Assembly: GCF_003353055.1 (NCBI RefSeq)
Contig: NZ_QKWJ01000004.1
Coordinates: 230,092 to 294,091, forward strand
Direction: 5' to 3'
Length of the DNA: 64,000 bases
Origin: Cupriavidus lacunae
GTDB taxonomy: Bacteria > Pseudomonadota > Gammaproteobacteria > Burkholderiales > Burkholderiaceae
Each line of letters starts with the position of its first letter. Positions within the stretch are counted from its first letter, which is position 1. A model generated the notes under the pieces. It saw nothing but the letters and a program-made list of their open reading frames with translations, made no database searches and was not told where the DNA came from. This document shows positions 61,779-64,000 of the stretch, piece after piece. Made by a program: the position numbers and the translations under genes.

Positions 61779-62006
61779 CAAACCATTCTCGAACACCCAC
61801 GCCGGAGCGGCAATGGATCAGATCAATCAGAAACGAATTTTGACATACTGGCCAGGTATGCAGGTCAGAGCGCGACCGCACGTTTGTCCGGAACGATCCC
61901 GACGACTAACAGGGCATAATACGGCAGCGCAAACGAGGCGTGGTCGCGGCTATCCGGCTGCCTGCAGAAGCGTTCGACACCGAAGCGGCAGGGCAAGCGG
62001 CTCAGA

Positions 62007-62786
62007 TCACGCAGTCGGAACAGTTCCTCCGTCGATGACGTACTCAGTGCCGGTGATTGCGCTGGCCCGCGCGGAGACGAGGAAACCAATGAGCTCGGCC
62101 ACCTCCCGGGGCGAGCACGGCCGGCCGAGAGGAATGCCGCCGAGCGAATCCATGATGATCTTGCGGGCGCCTTCCGTATCGATGCCGTTCTGCCGGGCGA
62201 TCTCAGCAACGAGACCCGCTGCGGCATCCGTCTCGACCCAGCCGGGGGAGACACGCACGACGCGAACGCCCTTCGGACTGACTTCCTTGGACAAGGCTTT
62301 GCTGTAGTTAGACAGGGCAGCCTTGGCGGCAGCATAAGCAATCGTGGCCTCCGGCAACGGTAACTGCCTCTGGATCGACGTGACGTGGATGATGACGCCC
62401 GAGCGCTGCTCGACCATCGAGGGCAAAAGCGCGCGATCGATGCGCACTGCCGGGAACAGGTTCAGGCTCAATGCCTTGTTCCATTCGTCGTCGTCGAGCA
62501 CGCTGAAGCCACCCGCCGGCGCAGATGAGCCGCCCACGACGTGCACGATTATATCGACGCCACCGAGCCGTTCGAGCACGGCGTCGACAATGGTTTTACA
62601 GCCCTCGGCCGTCGTGATGTCCGCTCCGATAAACCATTCTTCGGCAAGGTCATCGGGACGCGAACGCGCTGTCGTCACGACGTTCGCGCCCGCCTTGTAG
62701 AGGTGTGCGACAACGGCTTTACCGACGCCTTTGGTGCCGCCCGTGACGAGCGCCCTAAGCCCCTGAAGTTCGAGTGCGTCGCTCAT
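62007..62786 (-). CDS. SDR-family oxidoreductase
   Basis: 259 residues of the classical short-chain dehydrogenase family: cofactor loop [25 protein letters not shown], catalytic Ser in [25 protein letters not shown] (Tyr/Lys pair) and [20 protein letters not shown]. The C-terminus [14 protein letters not shown] is typical. It would interconvert an alcohol and a ketone with NAD(P). It overlaps the SnoaL-like gene by 4 bp and is divergent from an HxlR regulator. Confidence 0.92.
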   Translation of the reverse strand: MSDALELQGLRALVTGGTKGVGKAVVAHLYKAGANVVTTARSRPDDLAEEWFIGADITTAEGCKTIVDAVLERLGGVDIIVHVVGGSSAPAGGFSVLDDDEWNKALSLNLFPAVRIDRALLPSMVEQRSGVIIHVTSIQRQLPLPEATIAYAAAKAALSNYSKALSKEVSPKGVRVVRVSPGWVETDAAAGLVAEIARQNGIDTEGARKIIMDSLGGIPLGRPCSPREVAELIGFLVSARASAITGTEYVIDGGTVPTA

Positions 62787-63112
62787 TGGCGAATCTCCAG
62801 AGACGCGATCTTGCCCCCGGTTAGGATGAACGTGTAGGTCAGCTCGACCGGGCTACCGGGGAACGTGCCCGTGAGCCGTGCGTGCATCGTAACGGTGGCG
62901 CCGTCCTGGGACACGTCCAACGGCTCGACGCTGTACTGGTACTTGGCTTTGCTGTCTTTCTTCCAGGCCTCGATGGCTTCCAGCCCCTCGATCGTACGGC
63001 CTTCGTCGCGCACGACGGCATCGGCAGAAAAGCAGTCGGCGAGAGAGGCGGTGTCGGTCGTGGCTTCCGCGTTCAGATAGACATCAAGTGGCGGCGGCAG
63101 TGTCATATTCAT
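62783..63112 (-). CDS. SnoaL/NTF2-like small protein
   Basis: 109 residues of the nuclear transport factor 2-like fold: [80 protein letters not shown]. Such proteins are small isomerases, hydrolases or ligand carriers. ATG 63112 is preceded by GGGAGAGACCACC; a second ATG at 63106 is also possible. Translationally coupled to the SDR gene. Confidence 0.88.
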   Translation of the reverse strand: MNMTLPPPLDVYLNAEATTDTASLADCFSADAVVRDEGRTIEGLEAIEAWKKDSKAKYQYSVEPLDVSQDGATVTMHARLTGTFPGSPVELTYTFILTGGKIASLEIRQ

Positions 63113-63204
63113 TGGTGGTCTCTCCCGAGCGTCAGGGTTTGCATGTCCCAATGATGGCGTTATAGTCTCCACATCGCAAGAACGCACTAAAAAGTAAGTG
63201 GGCC

Positions 63205-63567
63205 TTGGCTAACCGAAAAAAGTACACCCCCGCGACTGCCGCAATCGATGTCGAAGCCGCATTCAAGCTGCTGGAAGGGCGCTGGAAGCTGGTGATCCTA
63301 TTTCACCTTTTCGGTGGCCAGGTGCGGCGCTTTTCGGACCTCGAGAGGTTGATCCCCGGCATCACACAGAAGATGCTTGCCCAGCAGCTACGCCGCCTCG
63401 AAGAGGACGGCATCGTGACGCGTACGGTCTATCACCAGGTGCCGCCGAAGGTAGACTATCGCCTGACCGATTGGGGTCAGGCGCTATGCCCGGCACTGGA
63501 TGCGATTCTGAAATGGGCGGAGCGCCGCGAAGATTTTCCGTCGGCCGCCTCGAGCGCGCGTGCCTGA
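63205..63567 (+). CDS. HxlR-family transcriptional regulator
   Basis: 120 residues with the HxlR/DUF24 winged helix: AFKLLEGRWKLVILFHLFGG, RRFSDLERLIPGITQKMLAQ, QLRRLEEDGIVTRTVYHQVP, KVDYRLTDWGQALCPALDAI. No N-terminal cysteine of the redox- or aldehyde-sensing kind is present. The start is TTG at 63205. It is divergent from the SnoaL-SDR operon across 92 bp and probably represses it. Confidence 0.9.
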   Translation: MANRKKYTPATAAIDVEAAFKLLEGRWKLVILFHLFGGQVRRFSDLERLIPGITQKMLAQQLRRLEEDGIVTRTVYHQVPPKVDYRLTDWGQALCPALDAILKWAERREDFPSAASSARA

Positions 63568-64000
63568 GGCTAACAGGCCTGTTTTCCGGAACTCAAATTC
63601 TGTGGGTCGTCGACGAGGTGTCTGCCGCAAGTCAACGGACGCGCCCGCATCGGCTGGGGGCGCTCCCAGCGTTTTTGGAATCACACCGTCGTGTCGCGCT
63701 ACGGTGAACTGCGTTAGCGATCCGCCACGTTTTGTGCACCTGCCTATACCCTCCGTCGCAAGAGGCCTTTGCTAGCGTACCCTGGTACAAACACTCCATA
63801 CAAGACATGCTCCAGCCGGAACGCTCGCGCTCAGACGCCGGCGGAGGCCAGGGAGGAGATGTTGCACGACTGAGGTCCATGCCGCGAGCGCGCACCATTG
63901 GGCCGTCGGTCATCGCGGCGCTGCCGTTCACCGGTATAGCTCATCTCCGTTTCTCCGCCCACGCCGGGGCCGGAAGGGCCTTGAAATGCTCCTGAGAAAC
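63568..64000. other. Window end without a supported gene
   Basis: About 430 bp downstream of the HxlR gene. Frames of 66-99 codons occur on both strands but none has a recognisable domain or a good start. Nothing else is seen. Confidence 0.45.

Larger units (their letters stand above)
61459..62006. other. Gap rich in palindromes, no supported gene
   Basis: About 550 bp between the sulfatase and the SDR gene. It contains the hairpin at 61699-61734 and the palindrome at 61761-61778. Frames here do not look like known proteins. Confidence 0.5.

Noticed and set aside
61693..62307. 204-codon plus-strand frame through the palindromic gap
   Set aside because: It reads through a 16-bp hairpin and into the antisense strand of the SDR gene.
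1..64000. CRISPR arrays, tRNA genes, rRNA genes and complete insertion sequences
   Set aside because: No regularly spaced repeats, cloverleaf-like sequences, rRNA motifs or transposase genes were recognised on either strand by eye; a covariance-model scan was not available.

Overview
The window is a high-GC, gene-dense segment from a beta-proteobacterium of the Burkholderiales, most like Cupriavidus or Ralstonia. The signs are four orphan Bug-type (TctC) periplasmic receptors without TctAB membrane partners, a single-chain aerobic indolepyruvate:ferredoxin oxidoreductase, a phasin-like protein, many LysR and GntR regulators, and an imuA-imuB-dnaE2 cassette. The genus is an inference. No tRNA, rRNA, CRISPR array, prophage or complete insertion sequence was recognised. 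The content looks like an accessory catabolic region of a secondary chromosome or megaplasmid.

Layout. 0-7.5 kb: a (R)-sulfolactate degradation operon (suyA-suyB-slcC-comC) between two Bug receptors and two HutC-type GntR regulators; a shared operator-like motif lies before suyA and before the second regulator. 7.5-12.5 kb: a phasin-like gene, an aconitase-family hydratase with its swivel domain at the N-terminus, a divergent LysR and a third Bug receptor. 12.5-17.2 kb: LysR divergent from a fused indolepyruvate oxidoreductase. 17.3-21.6 kb: an exported cyanophycinase whose signal peptide is frameshifted, a secreted lipocalin-like protein, a type I glutamine synthetase and a secreted His/Gly-rich protein. 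21.7-23.2 kb: small lipoprotein, ECF sigma factor and anti-sigma factor. 23.3-28.3 kb: a four-gene operon (DUF3311, sodium:solute symporter, cytosine-deaminase-like amidohydrolase, CynX-type MFS exporter) divergent from a FadR/FCD-type GntR, with two operator half-sites in perfect inverted repeat. 28.5-30.7 kb: hydroxypyruvate reductase and glycerate kinase. 30.7-35.6 kb: Bug receptor, VOC protein, HMG-CoA-lyase-like aldolase and class III CoA-transferase, divergent from a LysR. 35.6-39.3 kb: PaiB-like FMN protein divergent from a MocR/PdxR regulator, then a histidine kinase facing a response-regulator stub.

39.3-47.4 kb looks rearranged. It holds three gene remnants (response regulator 3' lost, DJ-1/PfpI 5' lost, SDR 3' lost). 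It also holds two diverging operons led by near-identical MerR-type promoters with 19-bp spacers: one carries an old-yellow-enzyme homologue, the PfpI fragment and an acetoacetate-decarboxylase-like protein; the other carries a saccharopine-dehydrogenase-like reductase, the SDR stub, a MerR regulator and a Tat-exported molybdenum hydroxylase pair. 47.4-51.1 kb: SRPBCC protein, EamA exporter and hipBA. 51.3-57.2 kb: the SOS mutagenesis cassette under a perfect LexA box. 57.2-64 kb: sparse and repeat-rich, with a DUF962 fragment, a DUF4239 membrane protein, REP-type palindromes, a Tat-exported sulfatase whose upstream ATG is cut off by an in-frame TAG, and an HxlR regulator divergent from an SDR/SnoaL pair.

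How the parts fit: most blocks are small substrate-specific catabolic modules, each with its own regulator, often with a solute-binding protein. The sulfolactate module would yield pyruvate and sulfite; the cyanophycinase would release dipeptides from cyanophycin; the glycerate module feeds lower glycolysis; the HMG-lyase/CoA-transferase module would cleave a 3-hydroxy-3-methyl acid. These roles come from family membership and context, not from measurement.
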